Of a stretch of 64,000 nt of DNA, positions 1 to 9,705 are shown one piece after another. Source of the stretch: Ditylenchus dipsaci (lineage: Eukaryota > Nematoda > Chromadorea > Rhabditida > Anguinidae); assembly GCA_004194705.1 (NCBI GenBank), contig SADC01001321.1:124001-188000 (forward strand). Reading direction: 5' to 3'. The notes under the pieces were generated by a model, which searched no databases, was not told the origin of the DNA, and saw only the letters and a program-made list of their open reading frames with translations. Position 1 is the first letter of the stretch. Every line of letters begins with the position of its first letter. The position numbers were made by a program, and so were the translations under genes.

Positions 1-120
1 CTTGTTCTGAAGAAAAATTGGCGATGAGTGAGAAAAAAGGTTGGAAACGACTGAAATTGTGTGACATTGAAAATACCGGGATTTTGAAAAGGGTGATTTT
101 GAGAGGCGGAATTTTGAAAA

Positions 121-271
121 TTATTTATTGGGCGGGCCGAGGCGGGCCGGCCCGGCCCGATCAAGTTTAGGCCCGGCCCGGCCCGCCCACTTCCGAAATC
201 TATGAGCCGGCCCGGGCCGTAAAAACTACGCCCGCCCGGCCCGGCCCGGGGCCGGGCGGGCCGTGCACATG
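121..271. mobile_element. GC-rich hAT-like element end
   Basis: An island of GGCCCGGCCC words in otherwise AT-rich DNA. It ends GTGCACATGTCTG, which reads as CAGACATGTGCAC on the other strand and resembles the terminus of the element at 56200-57306 (CAGGGCTGTGCACGGG). No matching left end or TSD is visible, so it is a fragment. It lies in the intron just upstream of the BCKDHA exon. Confidence 0.55.
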
Positions 272-310
272 TCTGCTTCACTGTTTAGATTTAAAATTTT
301 ATAGGCTAGT

Positions 311-1460
311 CACATCGGATCGGCAGCAGCCTTCGACCCTATGGATTTGGTGTATGGGCAATATCGTGAAGCCGGTGTCATAATGTGGCGTGGCTTTTCT
401 CTGGAGCAGTGCATGAGTCAGTCTTGTGGCAAACTTCGACATGGGTCAGAATTTTATGGTGTCGTCTTTTCAGAACCAATTTAATTTAGGTAAGGGAAGA
501 CAGACCTCTGGTCACTATGGCTCAGTGAACCTTAATTTCGTAGCGAACAGTACCCCAGTGTCCACTCAAATACTTCAAGCTGTGGGATCTGCATTTGCGT
601 TTAAGAATGCTAATGCCAAGAGACAGATGAATCAAAGAAAAGAATTGTGTGCTGCTATTTTGGGGAGGTGGCTGCTTCCGAGGAAGATGCCCATTCAGCT
701 TTTAACTTCGCCGCGACTCTGGTTAGTTTGGCTAAATATTGATCAATATCTTCACTTAACGTTGTAGAAGTGCCCAATAATTTTCTTCTGTCGTAACAAC
801 GGATATGCTATCAGCACGCCCACAGCGGAAAAGTATTCTAGTGATGCAATCGCTGGAAGGGACCGGCTTATGGGCTACACACCATTCGGTTAGTGGTTCA
901 GATTAGTTTGCTCTGTTGACTCAGATGTGCGTTTAGAGTCGATGGAAATGACATATTCGCCGTCTACAATGCTACAAAGGAGGCTCGCAAAATGGCTCTA
1001 CAAAATCATCCCGTAATGATCGAAGCGATGACCTACCGAATTGGACATCACTCTATTTCTAATGACTCAACCGCCTATCGGTATAACTGTCTGCTTGAGA
1101 ATTGGTGTTTATCAAAACTTTTGCTTCAGTTCTGCCGATGAAGTTATCGCCTGGCAACAGAAAGACTATCCTATCATTCGCTTCCGCAAGTATTTGGAGA
1201 AGAAGGCCTTTGGGATGACCAGAAGGAAGAGCAATTGCTTGCTACGGTACGTGTCTTTCTTCATGTCTTATTGATTCTACTCTCTTTGTTTAGCTGAGGA
1301 AAGATGTCCGCGAAGCTTTGGCCAATGCCGAGAAAGCACTGTTGCCGACCGTGGAAAGCGTGTTCGAAGATGTGTACACGAAGAGTTCGCTGTGCAACGA
1401 CCTCAAAATTCTTTGAAAAACTCTAAAATGCACACAGAGATGCATGAAAAGTCGGCTGAT
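311..1460 (+). CDS. BCKDHA: branched-chain alpha-ketoacid dehydrogenase E1 subunit alpha, C-terminal half
   Basis: Mitochondrial E1-alpha of the branched-chain ketoacid dehydrogenase complex, which decarboxylates the keto acids of Leu, Ile and Val using thiamine diphosphate. A long exon (about 311-1246) begins [20 protein letters not shown], matching the family after the Y-GEEGTH stretch. It continues through LGKGRQ, the cofactor region [13 protein letters not shown]...[38 protein letters not shown] and [21 protein letters not shown] second exon (1294-1460, after a 47-bp gt-ag intron) gives [20 protein letters not shown] and FEDVY. The N-terminal half lies left of the window. Several frame changes are needed between about 430 and 1130, so this is either a decaying copy or a copy with assembly indels. 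In the unshifted frame it stops at 1414-1416; after one indel near 1392 the exon reads on into the 14-3-3 exons. Confidence 0.85.
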
Positions 1461-2400
1461 GTATGTTTTTTTCTTTGGCCATTTACTCAATAATTTTTTT
1501 TCAGGCAGCTGCTTGGTATCATATCACCGCGTTTGCCTTTGCTCTTCTTTATTTCGTTCTTCCTCAACGTAAACACTTTTAAGCTCTTGTAACCCAAATA
1601 AATCTTGTTTTAGTAAAACAATATTTTGACAACATTAACGAGCAAGTTTCCAAAAACTCTCAGGATCTGTTGGCAGAGGAGCGCAATCTATTCTCTTATG
1701 CCTTCAAAAATTCTGTGACTGTTCGTCGAGACAACTGGCGCGTTCTTACTGCTCATGAGCTGAAGTTGGATGAAGCCGATCCAGTAAAAGAAGTGGCCAT
1801 GCGCTGCCGCGAGCAGATCGAGATAGAGCTTCGGGGTTGTGCAATCAAGGTTTGGTTAGTGGCATTTCATGTGTTTGTTCTGGTCACTTTGGTGATTGTG
1901 TTTTATTAAAGGAAGCAGTCAACAAGAGTCTTATTGCCGAATCAGTTGATGTTGTTTCAAAGGTGTTCTACTCAAAGATGAAGGGAACTACTTGGGCTAT
2001 CTTGCTGAAATTTCTACCGGTGACGCTCGTCAAGGTAATTTGACTAGTTTATAATTGCTTTCTATTTTATATTTCCAGAGCGGTGGAGAAGTCGCGTGCT
2101 GCATACACTGAAGGTCTTGAGACGGCTAAGAAAGAAATGTCGCCTGCGCATCCAATTCGTCTGGATCTGGTTCTCAATTTTGCCGTCTTCTACTATGAAA
2201 TCGGCAACTCTCCGTACAAGGCATGCCAACTTGTCAAGCAGTCTTTGGAAGATGCTCTTCCTGATGTGGAAAAGATCGAGGATGGGATGAAGCAAGACAG
2301 TCGCATGATTCTGCAACTTCTTCGGGACAATCTCAGCCTCTGGACTGTGCTGGACTTCGAGAAAAAGAAGGGCAACAAGAAACTCTGGTTTACGTGGTAA
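1428..2400 (+). CDS. divergent 14-3-3 protein
   Basis: A 14-3-3 family adaptor, normally a dimeric phosphoserine/threonine-peptide binder. Exons are about 1428-1460, 1505-1568, 1614-1849, 1912-2034 and 2081-2400, with introns of 44-62 bases. Family landmarks are LLAEERNLFSYAFKN and RRDNWR (helix C), KVFYSKMKG, YLGYLAE, HPIRLDLVLNFAVFYYEI and the signature MILQLLRDNLSLWT. Phases agree across junctions except one missing base in exon 4 near 1990 (KMKG to YLGYLAE). The ATG at 1428 is the first in phase with the downstream exons and lies 11 bases after the BCKDHA stop, in the same exon. The first about 25 residues are unlike other 14-3-3 N-termini. The phosphate-binding Arg of the canonical RYLAE motif is Gly here. 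It could be a bicistronic partner or a fusion with BCKDHA. Confidence 0.85.
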
Positions 2401-2449
2401 AAGTTTTTGACTATCCGTTGGTTTACGAATGTACCTGTTCTATATAGTT

Positions 2450-2455
2450 AATAAA
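2450..2455 (+). terminator. poly(A) signal of the 14-3-3 gene
   Basis: AATAAA 50 bases after the 14-3-3 stop. Another AATAAA at 1597-1602 lies inside an intron between the BCKDHA and 14-3-3 portions and could end a shorter BCKDHA transcript. Confidence 0.6.
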
Positions 2456-2963
2456 TATTTTGGGATGAGTCGGATTGGTACCGTATTGATCTTAGGTCGT
2501 TTGGTTTATTGTTTGTTGATTTTTTGGAGAGTGTGCTTCTGGACTCTTCGTGCTCTGTGTGTAACGAAGATGTATTTTTAACATGGTCGATACCCTATTT
2601 CTTAGATATCATGCTAAAAAAAAGGCTCGGCAACAAAACGGGTCTAAATTTCGGAACACCCACCCCAGTCAATTTTGGAACGCCCACTCCATTTAATTTA
2701 GTAATACACGCGGCTGTAGGAACTTTCGTAATAAGACAATTTCGTAAGAGCGAATTCTCGCATGGATGTCAAAACAGCTAAAAAGCTAAAAAAACAGCTA
2801 AAATTCAAACAAGCATTTTAAAATCCAAAACAGCTCAAAAACAGCTAAAATTCAGCTAAAACTTTTATCTGGAATTTTAGCTGTTTTTAACTGTTTTTAT
2901 AGGTTAGTTTAAATACTCTATCGTCCTTGATACCACTTTTTTCCCGTCATTTTTGACGTCCAT

Positions 2964-3499
2964 TGCTCTTTTCTAATTCAGCGACTCAATACTCTGTGGA
3001 TCGATGAGAGTTTCTTTGATCTGGGTGCAATTGTTGCTGCGAATTCCAATGTGTAAATTCCAATTCCAATATTTTAATTGAAATAGAAACACTTTTGTGT
3101 ACTAAACTAAGAAATTTTTACACTATCGAGTGGCTAACATCCTCAGCTTTAAATTGCGGGGTCACACGAGAGGGGTACATTGGACTTAAGTGGGGTGGTT
3201 ATAGTCATATCGAGTGAGATGGTTATACTTACATCGAGTGGGGTGATTATACTCAGATTCAGCCGTTAATTCAAACATTTCTTATGAACTAACCTCAGTT
3301 TTGATTGATTCCCAATGTACCAACAAAACCAAGTGGTCGTCTATCTGGATCAAAAAATTTCTTTGATTTTTGGGTTCTAAAACCTACTTTTCGCTCTAAT
3401 TCTAACATTTTAAAAATAGTTTGACAGCAGTAAAATTACGTTTTTGACAGCATTTTACAGTTCTTGTAAATCTTGCAAAACGTAATTGTGCTATTGTCA
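2964..3499. other. non-coding interior of the RPS19 foldback
   Basis: No gene seen. It holds three degenerate repeats around ATATCGAGTG (3130-3250) and, at 3330-3490, a degraded half of the AAGTGGTCGTCCACTTGGAT palindrome family found complete at 5829-6154. Confidence 0.4.
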
Positions 3500-4101
3500 A
3501 AAATTGCACGAGACGGGCATGACGCAACAGAGAGGCGATGCGATCCAGATCTTGTGGCCCTGGAAGCGAAATATTAATCAATTTTAGAAGATAAAATACA
3601 GTTAGCTACCTGCTTAGTCAACTTGCGACCACCATCAGGGCTCTTCTCAGCCCACTTCAAGCCCTCCAGGGTTTGCAGAACCTTTCTGGTGACGGATCCC
3701 GAAGCCAAAGAGAGGTGGTTGGGTGCAACTCCACGGCGCTTTTTTCATCCATACACCTCACAGAAAGCTCTAATGCCTAAAGACATCCAGCATTAAACCA
3801 AATTTAAGAGATTCCGTAAAATTCTAACAGAAATTGAACACTTACTGGCTGGCGATCTGATGTAAAGACGTCGAGCAATGCTGGCAGTGCGCACATAGTA
3901 CCAGCCGGGATCAATGGAGCCAATTCCTTGTTCTTGCCAAGCTTGACGACATCAGCCCACTCTGGAACCTTGACCTTTCCGCTAAATATGAACAGATAAT
4001 ATGGTCTTCTTAAAATGCAAAAACCTCTTCTTCAAGAAACCGGTGATCTGCTCGACAACTTCAGCTTGGTCCACATCCTTGACGCTGGTCGGCTTGCCCA
4101 T
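3500..4101 (-). pseudogene. RPS19: 40S ribosomal protein S19 copy, four exons, disrupted
   Basis: RPS19 is a small-subunit ribosomal protein needed for 18S rRNA maturation. The order on the minus strand is exon 1 4101-4025 (MGKPTSVKDVDQAEVVEQI), exon 2 3981-3846 ([20 protein letters not shown] then [20 protein letters not shown]), exon 3 3776-3610 (IRAFCEVYG, then [18 protein letters not shown] and GGRKLTKQ), and exon 4 from 3559 (QDLDRIA). All introns have gt-ag ends and are 43-69 bases, so this is not a processed retrocopy. Disruptions are a one-base loss between KELAP and IDPGW, an in-frame TGA at 3747-3745 replacing the Gly of YGGKKRRG, and a frame change just after exon 4 begins. The indels could be assembly errors, but the TGA looks like a substitution. 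The copy sits between inverted repeats, suggesting capture by a foldback element. Confidence 0.85.
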
Positions 4102-4414
4102 GATGCTTCAAGCAGATAGATGACTCGATTTTGCGGAAACCCAAAACAGGTAAACACGAAAAAAACAAGCACGAAGAAGTAAAAGAAGGTATGAGCCGTG
4201 TTCAATGAGCCGTCTTCAAATCTTTCAAAAAGGAATGGACGTCAAAAATGACGGGAAAAAGTTTTATCAAAGACAAAAGAGTATTTTAAACTAACCTATA
4301 AGACAGCTAAAATTCAGCAAAATTTTTAGCTGGAATTTTAGCTGTTTTTTAGCTGTTTTAGAGATAAGCGAAACGCAAAATTTTAGCTGTTTTTTAGCTT
4401 TTAGCTGTTTTGAC

Positions 4415-4829
4415 GGGCAGCCGACGATTGCGCCATTTCAAATTGCGCCAATTCAGATTGCGCCTCATTCAAATTGCGCCACTGCAAATTGCGCCGAAAT
4501 CGAATTGCGCCACTGCAAATTGCGCCAAATCGAATTGCGCCACTGCACATTGCGCCATTACAACCCTGCAAATTCTGGCCATTTTACTGAAATTGGTCAT
4601 TGAAGGACATGAAAACAGTCAGCCCTAATAGTAAAAAGGAACAAAATTCGTTGAGATCAGATAAAAAAAAGCATTTGCTGACTTTGATTAGAGTATGTAG
4701 TGGCGCAATTTGATTTTGGCGCAATTTGCAGTGGCGCAATCTGATTTTGGCGCAATTTGCATTGGCGCAATTTGAATGTGGCGCAATCTGAATTGGCGCA
4801 ATTTGAAATGGCGCAATCGTCGGCTGCCC
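4415..4829. mobile_element. foldback MITE with GCGCC word arrays, 8-bp TSD
   Basis: Termini GGGCAGCCGACG and CGTCGGCTGCCC are exact inverted repeats, flanked by an identical 8-bp duplication GTTTTGAC (4407-4414, 4830-4837). Both arms are arrays of AATTGCGCC spaced by ACTGCA or AAATCG. It inserted into the right arm of the RPS19-containing foldback, so it is younger. It encodes no protein. Confidence 0.85.
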
Positions 4830-4847
4830 GTTTTGACATCCATGAAT

Positions 4848-4998
4848 TTTCGTAAAAGCGAATTTTCGTAAGAAATTTTTTCCGTAAGAGCGAATTTTCG
4901 TAAGAAACTTTTTCGTAAGAGCGAATTTTCGTAAGAAACTTTTTTGTAACAGTGAATTTTCGTAACAAGCTTTTTCGTAACGCGGTTTTCAGTAACAT
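4848..4998. repeat. TTCGTAAGA word array
   Basis: About ten iterations of GAATTTTCGTAAGA with TTT spacers. Similar words occur at 2720-2755, 5478-5532 and 61190-61310. It is interpreted as a foldback arm. Confidence 0.6.
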
Positions 4999-5102
4999 TA
5001 GTGATATGTTAAGTTGCTTTTTTGCTTTTTGATCCTCCTTTAATGTTTCTTATAGCTTCTGTGATGTTTTGAACAAAAATAGTAAAGAAAAATATGAAAC
5101 AG

Positions 5103-5172
5103 TCAGAAGGTGGAATCGAACCACCGGTGAAAAAATTCATACCATCAACTTACCTACTGCACCATACGTGCC
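5103..5172 (-). other. tRNA-like sequence
   Basis: The minus strand carries an A-box-like TGGTGCAGTAGG and a canonical T-arm, GGTGG-TTCGATT-CCACC. The acceptor strands do not pair, so it is a tRNA-derived relic or SINE head rather than a working tRNA. Confidence 0.45.
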
Positions 5173-5828
5173 ACTAATGTAAAATAGCTATGTGTATTAT
5201 ATAATATATGAATTCTAGCTCGGACTTTTTCACCATGCTTTTGGGTATTTCTGCTGGTCTCCTAATGGATGAAAAATCTGGGGGTCAACTAATTATCAAA
5301 ATTTTCAGTCAATTGACCTATGCTTACCAACTTTTGTGCTCATACAGTTAATAGTCATATAAGTAACTGTTCGAAGTGTCAAACAGTGACAGAAAGGCCA
5401 AAACAAATGAATCAGATCAAATCCTAATTAGAAAAATTGATTAAAAGTGAAAAAAATTTCGATTATTTCCTCTTACGAAAGAAATTCGTTACGAAAATTC
5501 GCTCTTACGAAAATCTTTCTTACGAATTTTCGCTGGTTAGTGAGGGTCAGATTGAATTTAGTACTTATAAATAATACTGATTGTTACATGTGTGATCTAT
5601 TGATTTAATCATGCCTAATAAGCTAATGCTCAGTTTGTATGGCTGTTAATTAACAATCTGTTTAATCAATTTGTGGTATGATTTTTTTTGTCAATCTATT
5701 TTTCGCATTTCATTATATCGCCACGTTAAAAATCATGATAAAAAAAATAAGGTATGCGGCCAGGTGGATTCGAACCAGCAAGCTCTACATCACCACTTAT
5801 AATCGCTCAGAACTCCATTCAGAGGGAC

Positions 5829-6154
5829 GAACCAAACCAAGTGGTCGTCCACTTGGATCAAAATTTTTTTTCACGTTTTCGGGTTCCAAAACAATTTTTC
5901 TGCACTGATTCGAGTATGCTGAAGATGGTTTGACAGTGGTAAAATAAGGTTTTACCAAGAAAATTTTAAGTTATTGCTAATTGTTGATTTATCAAAATTA
6001 ATCGTCAGCAATAACTCAAAAATCTCGGTAAAACGTGATTTTACCACTGTCAAACCATGTTCAGGATGCTCGAATTAGTGCAGAAAAGTTGTTTTGGAAC
6101 CCGAAAACGTGAAAAAACAACTTTTGATCCAAGTGGACGACCACTTGGTTTGGT
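5829..6154. repeat. palindrome of the AAGTGGTCGTCCACTTGG family
   Basis: Inverted arms of about 150 bases begin ACCAAACCAAGTGGTCG and end with its complement, meeting near 5990. Related copies lie at 37496-37885 and 61758-62149, with half copies near 3330 and 14935. A GGTTCGAATCC B-box-like motif lies just outside at about 6206. Confidence 0.75.
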
Positions 6155-6309
6155 CACACTGCATGATGGGGTTGTTAGTAATTCTAAGGGTTGATTTAGG
6201 TCGCTGGTTCGAATCCACCTGAGAGCATACCTTTTTTTACCATAATGAAAGATATAAAAAGCAAGCGTTCGACTTTTCATGTCATTTAAGTGAATATGCC
6301 CCTACTCTG

Positions 6310-6610
6310 GAGTTACCTTGATATCAATCTGTCCAGGTAGTAGCCACCCCAGGTTCGCGGTTGAGTAGGTAAAATCGCACTCTTGGACTTAACAAACCCA
6401 ATTCCTCGCACAATTTTAAGTTAGAAAAAATGGTTTATTTTTCGTACTCATTAAATTTTAATTTTGTAGGCCATCCAGGCGGACATCCACCTGACCAGGA
6501 GGTAACCACCACACGTTTTGGGGTTTGCGTGGGAAATATTGATTTCGGTCCTAACAACCTAATTCTCCACATAATTTCAAGTTAAAAAATGGGTCATTTT
6601 TTTTAAGATT
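6310..6610. repeat. two units of a dispersed ~160-bp satellite-like repeat
   Basis: Each unit has a CCAGGTGG/CCACCTGG core, a run like ACCCAATTCCTCACACA and the tail TTTTAAGTTAGAAAA. It is related to units at 30840-31500, 37100-37400, 55020-55170 and 62200-62520. Confidence 0.55.
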
Positions 6611-6701
6611 TTTTTTTAGGTTTGGGTGGGTTCTAATGGTATAACAATGGTATAACTACCAAGACTATAACCTCTATGAGTATAATTGAGAAAAATTTTA
6701 C

Positions 6702-6932
6702 TGGGAGGAAGTAGTACTGGCACCAAGTTTTATACATCAAAGGATGCCGCCTTTCTGCCTATCTATGGGGCACTTTCAAAGATCCAAATTATGGACCTAT
6801 AGGTATGGGTCAAAAAGGCGGAGCTTGACACCCTCCCATACCTATTGATTCTCTTTGAAAGTGCCCCATGTATAGGCAGAAAGGCGGCATCCTTTGATGT
6901 ATAAAAACTTGGTGCCAGTACTACTGGAGGAT
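6702..6932. repeat. palindrome with arms of about 95 bases
   Basis: AGTAGTACTGGCACCAAG at the left is repeated inverted as CTTGGTGCCAGTACTACT at the right. The arms include AGGATGCCGCCTTTCTGCC and meet around 6810. No coding capacity. Confidence 0.75.
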
Positions 6933-7014
6933 ACAATAGAAATCAGGAGAAAGAAATGGAAAGAGGAAAAAGTTGGAATGAGAAGGTGTTTGACACAAAA
7001 AACGACTACAACAT

Positions 7015-7195
7015 GCCTTACTAAAATAAATTTTACCAAATATGCCTTTACCAAAAGAAATTTCACCAAATATGCTTTTACCAAAAAAAAATTTACAAAA
7101 TGTGCTTTTACGAAAAAAAAATTTTTACCGCAAAGCTTTTTTTTACCAAATGTGCCTTTTACCAAAATTTTTTTACCCTTTTCGGTAGAGCCCAA
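7015..7195. repeat. TTTACCAAA word array
   Basis: Nine or so copies of TTTACCAAA with AAAATTT spacers, ending GGTAGAGCCC (GGGCTCTACC reversed). That matches the terminus of the 11666-12138 element (GGCTCTACCCC), so this looks like the right arm of a GG-terminated foldback. Confidence 0.55.
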
Positions 7196-7264
7196 CTATG
7201 CGCTAGCCTACCCTGAGCCTAAGACTAAGCTTAAGTTGAAAAAGTAAGGCTAAGTGGTTAAAAC

Positions 7265-8176
7265 TAGGGTTGTAGAATTCTCCAGAGGAATGAAAAACGG
7301 AGAATTCTTCAAAGAATTCTCTCCCAGAATTTTCTAGAATTCTCCAAAAATGAGAGAATTATTAAGTTTTATCGAGCTTCGCATTTCGAAACCATTTTAT
7401 TTGCCAACACATAACAATTCAATAAATATCATCCGCAAAGGCGTCAATTTCCTCTTCGAGGAAGTTCGGAGCAATATTTCCAGTTGCGAAATCCTACAAA
7501 AAGCAAGGTTGAAGAACAAAAATTAACGAAAACAAACCCTTGTCAACAAAATGTCCAGCTCCTCTTGACCGTCTTTTAAAGTGCTTTTACACCAGTGCTT
7601 GATTGTGAGACGAGATTTCTGCCACTTCTAATAACTTCTGGATGTTCGACTTCGAAGAGCTGCAGGCCTCTTTGAGAGACGATCAATTCGCTTACTTGCT
7701 TCAGAGCCTACCTTGTTGCAGTTCTAAATTTTAATCTTGTTTAGCATCAAGTTTAGCATCTTTGACCAAAAACAACCTCTAAGTGCTTCTACATTTTAGC
7801 TGCATCTGACTTGTAACGCTTTGCAGAATTTGCAGTAGCCCGCGACGACAGCATTTCCATTCTCATTTATTTCTTGCTTCCGCTCAAAATAGGTCCAGCA
7901 CCAGATAGCGGTTTTTTCGACATCTGAGAAGATGATTAACAATAATTACAGAACGCAACAATTTATGGAGCGAGAAAAATAAAAGACAGCAATAGCGCAA
8001 AACACGTCGTAAGTAATTGAGAAGATTGATTTCTCACAGCGAGATTCTCACCCGAAAACTTACGCGGTAATTTAAAATTTTTTTTTCTCAGATTTTTCTT
8101 TGACGGAGAAATAGGTCGGAGAATTGTGGAGAATTCTCGCAGAATTCTTCGAAGATTTCTTCATTATCCAACCCTA
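7265..8176. mobile_element. hAT-like element carrying a BED-finger gene fragment, 8-bp TSD
   Basis: The element begins TAGGGTTGTAGAATTCTCC and ends ATCCAACCCTA, flanked by the identical duplication GTTAAAAC (7257-7264, 8177-8184). Eight-bp TSDs and a TAGGG terminus fit the hAT superfamily. Both arms carry repeated AGAATTCTCC words. The interior encodes, on the minus strand, the N-terminal part of a hAT-type transposase with its own intron and poly(A) signal. Confidence 0.85.
7419..7923 (-). pseudogene. hAT transposase N-terminal fragment with BED zinc finger
   Basis: The start ATG is at 7923. After one homopolymer indel the frame reads MSKK then TAIWCWTYFERKQEINENGN and GYCKFC; then, in another frame, RYKSDAAKM, a TAG in place of the expected Glu, and KHLEV. 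This is the BED pattern C-x2-C ... H with aromatic W/Y/F at the start, the DNA-binding finger of hAT transposases. Further on come LTIKHWCKSTLKDGQEELDI and LLTR. Then, after a short gt-ag intron (acceptor before 7493), follows DFATGNIAPNFLEEEIDAFA, ending in TGA at 7419. That stretch resembles the segment linking BED to the catalytic domain. The RNase H-like domain is absent. AATAAA on this strand is at 7401-7396. It could be a domesticated DNA-binding product, but the internal stop argues for decay. Confidence 0.7.
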
Positions 8177-8184
8177 GTTAAAAC

Positions 8185-9080
8185 AATACATAGGGCAGAA
8201 TGCCAAAAATGTTACAAAAGAGGCCAAATGCCCCTGCGCCAATATTTTGCATGTTATACGGCAGCTTACCCGAGTAATTTTGTATTCATTTGAGAACCCG
8301 TTGAATTCCTCATCGTTTTTGCTGGTTTTTCTCGCATAAAAAATACAATCACAAAACTAAAAAAACTACAAAATGTCCAATTCCAACAATCAACCCGTCA
8401 AGCTTCCACGGTAAGAGCACTTTTCAAAAGAATTTTTTTCTTCTATCTTATTCAGCGTAAAATTCTGAACAAAACGCCCGCATTAGTACGACCCGGCTTT
8501 TGAGTGTTGCGAACCACCAAAATTCACTAATAAGCCTTTCTTCAAAAAGTGTGTTATTAAGACTGTTGTCAGCAAAAAATTATTTTTACGAAATCATCTT
8601 TTACAAAACTTTGTACATCTCATAATGAAATTTTGCATCATTCTATGGCATTTTTCTTAGCAGTTTTCTTGTTCAACTGGTACTAAATTGCTATAATTAG
8701 GAAAGCAAAAAGGTTATTTTTACATTTTTCAAAATTTTTATTCTATTCCATTTATTTGACCATTTGATTTTTAGCATTGTTCATATATCTCTAGGCATAT
8801 TTAATTAATTACGCAAATTTTCTCCGGCTCTCGCTCTAGCTTTGGCTTCAAGCCAAAAGAAGGGCCATAGCAAAATTTTCGAAACTCATAGTTAGAGGGC
8901 AAGTTTGAATAATTCAGAGCCAGAACGGAGCCAAATTTTGGGAAACTCGAAACAAGCACTGGGACAAAAATTCAAAAATTTGAAAAAAATTTGTAAGCCA
9001 ATAAACATTAACACGACAAAGACCATGTGTACTAAACTATGCGTTTTGTGCAGAATTTCACGCTGAGCACGAAGGTTGAT
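8185..9080. other. no gene seen
   Basis: AT-rich sequence without a conserved reading frame. An ATG with a short open stretch near 8373 is followed by a gt site, but nothing downstream supports a gene. Confidence 0.4.
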
Positions 9081-9093
9081 AAAATTCAGAAAG

Positions 9094-9330
9094 AGGAAGG
9101 ATTCGAACGGATAAAACAGAACTTCTTCACATCCTTATACCTTTTAGAAAATATTTAATTCTGACACGGCCGTAGCAACAGAGGCTAGATATGGAATTGT
9201 TTCATTACTTCATTGTTGCTACAGGGGCCGGTGTCAGAATTTAATTTTTTTTAAAGGTATAAGGATGTGAAGAAGTTCCTAATACAACTTCAGAGCATGT
9301 TTTATCCGTTCGAATCCTTTCTGTTTCCTA
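9094..9330. repeat. palindrome with arms of about 90 bases
   Basis: TTCTTCACATCCTTATACCT on the left is matched by its complement at about 9258-9277. The outer parts CGAACGGATAAAAC and GTTTTATCCGTTCG also pair. Confidence 0.7.
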
Positions 9331-9705
9331 AAAAAATTTCAACTATAATTTCAATCAAACGCACAGATCAGTACGCACGGCCTTTCCCGTGTAAAAGTTT
9401 TGTTTGAAAGTATTCCTTCTGTAACAAATATCTAAAAAACAACTTGGAGCTAACGCGATGGCAATCCACGGGTATTGATCGTAATATTTTTAAATTGATT
9501 ATTTAGATTAGAAATGTGTTTAAAATTGATTTTAAAACAGTTTGCAATATGGCAAAATGAAACAAAAAGGTTAGTTTTGGATGGGACTGACTGAAAGACT
9601 ATTTGTTTGTCCCCATTTCTAATAAATACACTACATGTGACTTAGAAACTCGAAAAAGCAAAAAAGATGCGAAAATAGGCTAAAAACCTTGAAACCCCTA
9701 CTTCA

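Larger units (their letters stand above)
2711..4998. mobile_element. composite foldback region enclosing an RPS19 copy
   Basis: The left end reads GGCTGTAGGAACTTTCGTAA, like termini of other foldbacks here. Arms of about 200 bp (2766-2963 and 4240-4414) are inverted copies rich in ACAGCTAAAA, each reaching the shared segment CCCGTCATTTTTGACGTCCA. The right arm continues after the nested insertion at 4415-4829 into TTCGTAAGA words. The interior is about 0.5 kb of non-coding sequence plus the RPS19 copy. The right terminus and outer TSD were not identified, so boundaries are approximate. Confidence 0.6.

Noticed and set aside
4410..4998. Open frames with repeated NCAKSNCAT- or LRKSLLRK-like peptides
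   Set aside because: Translations of GCGCC and TTCGTAAGA word arrays inside foldbacks.
5103..5172. Functional tRNA gene
   Set aside because: The T-arm is good but the acceptor stem does not pair and the anticodon arm is not evident.
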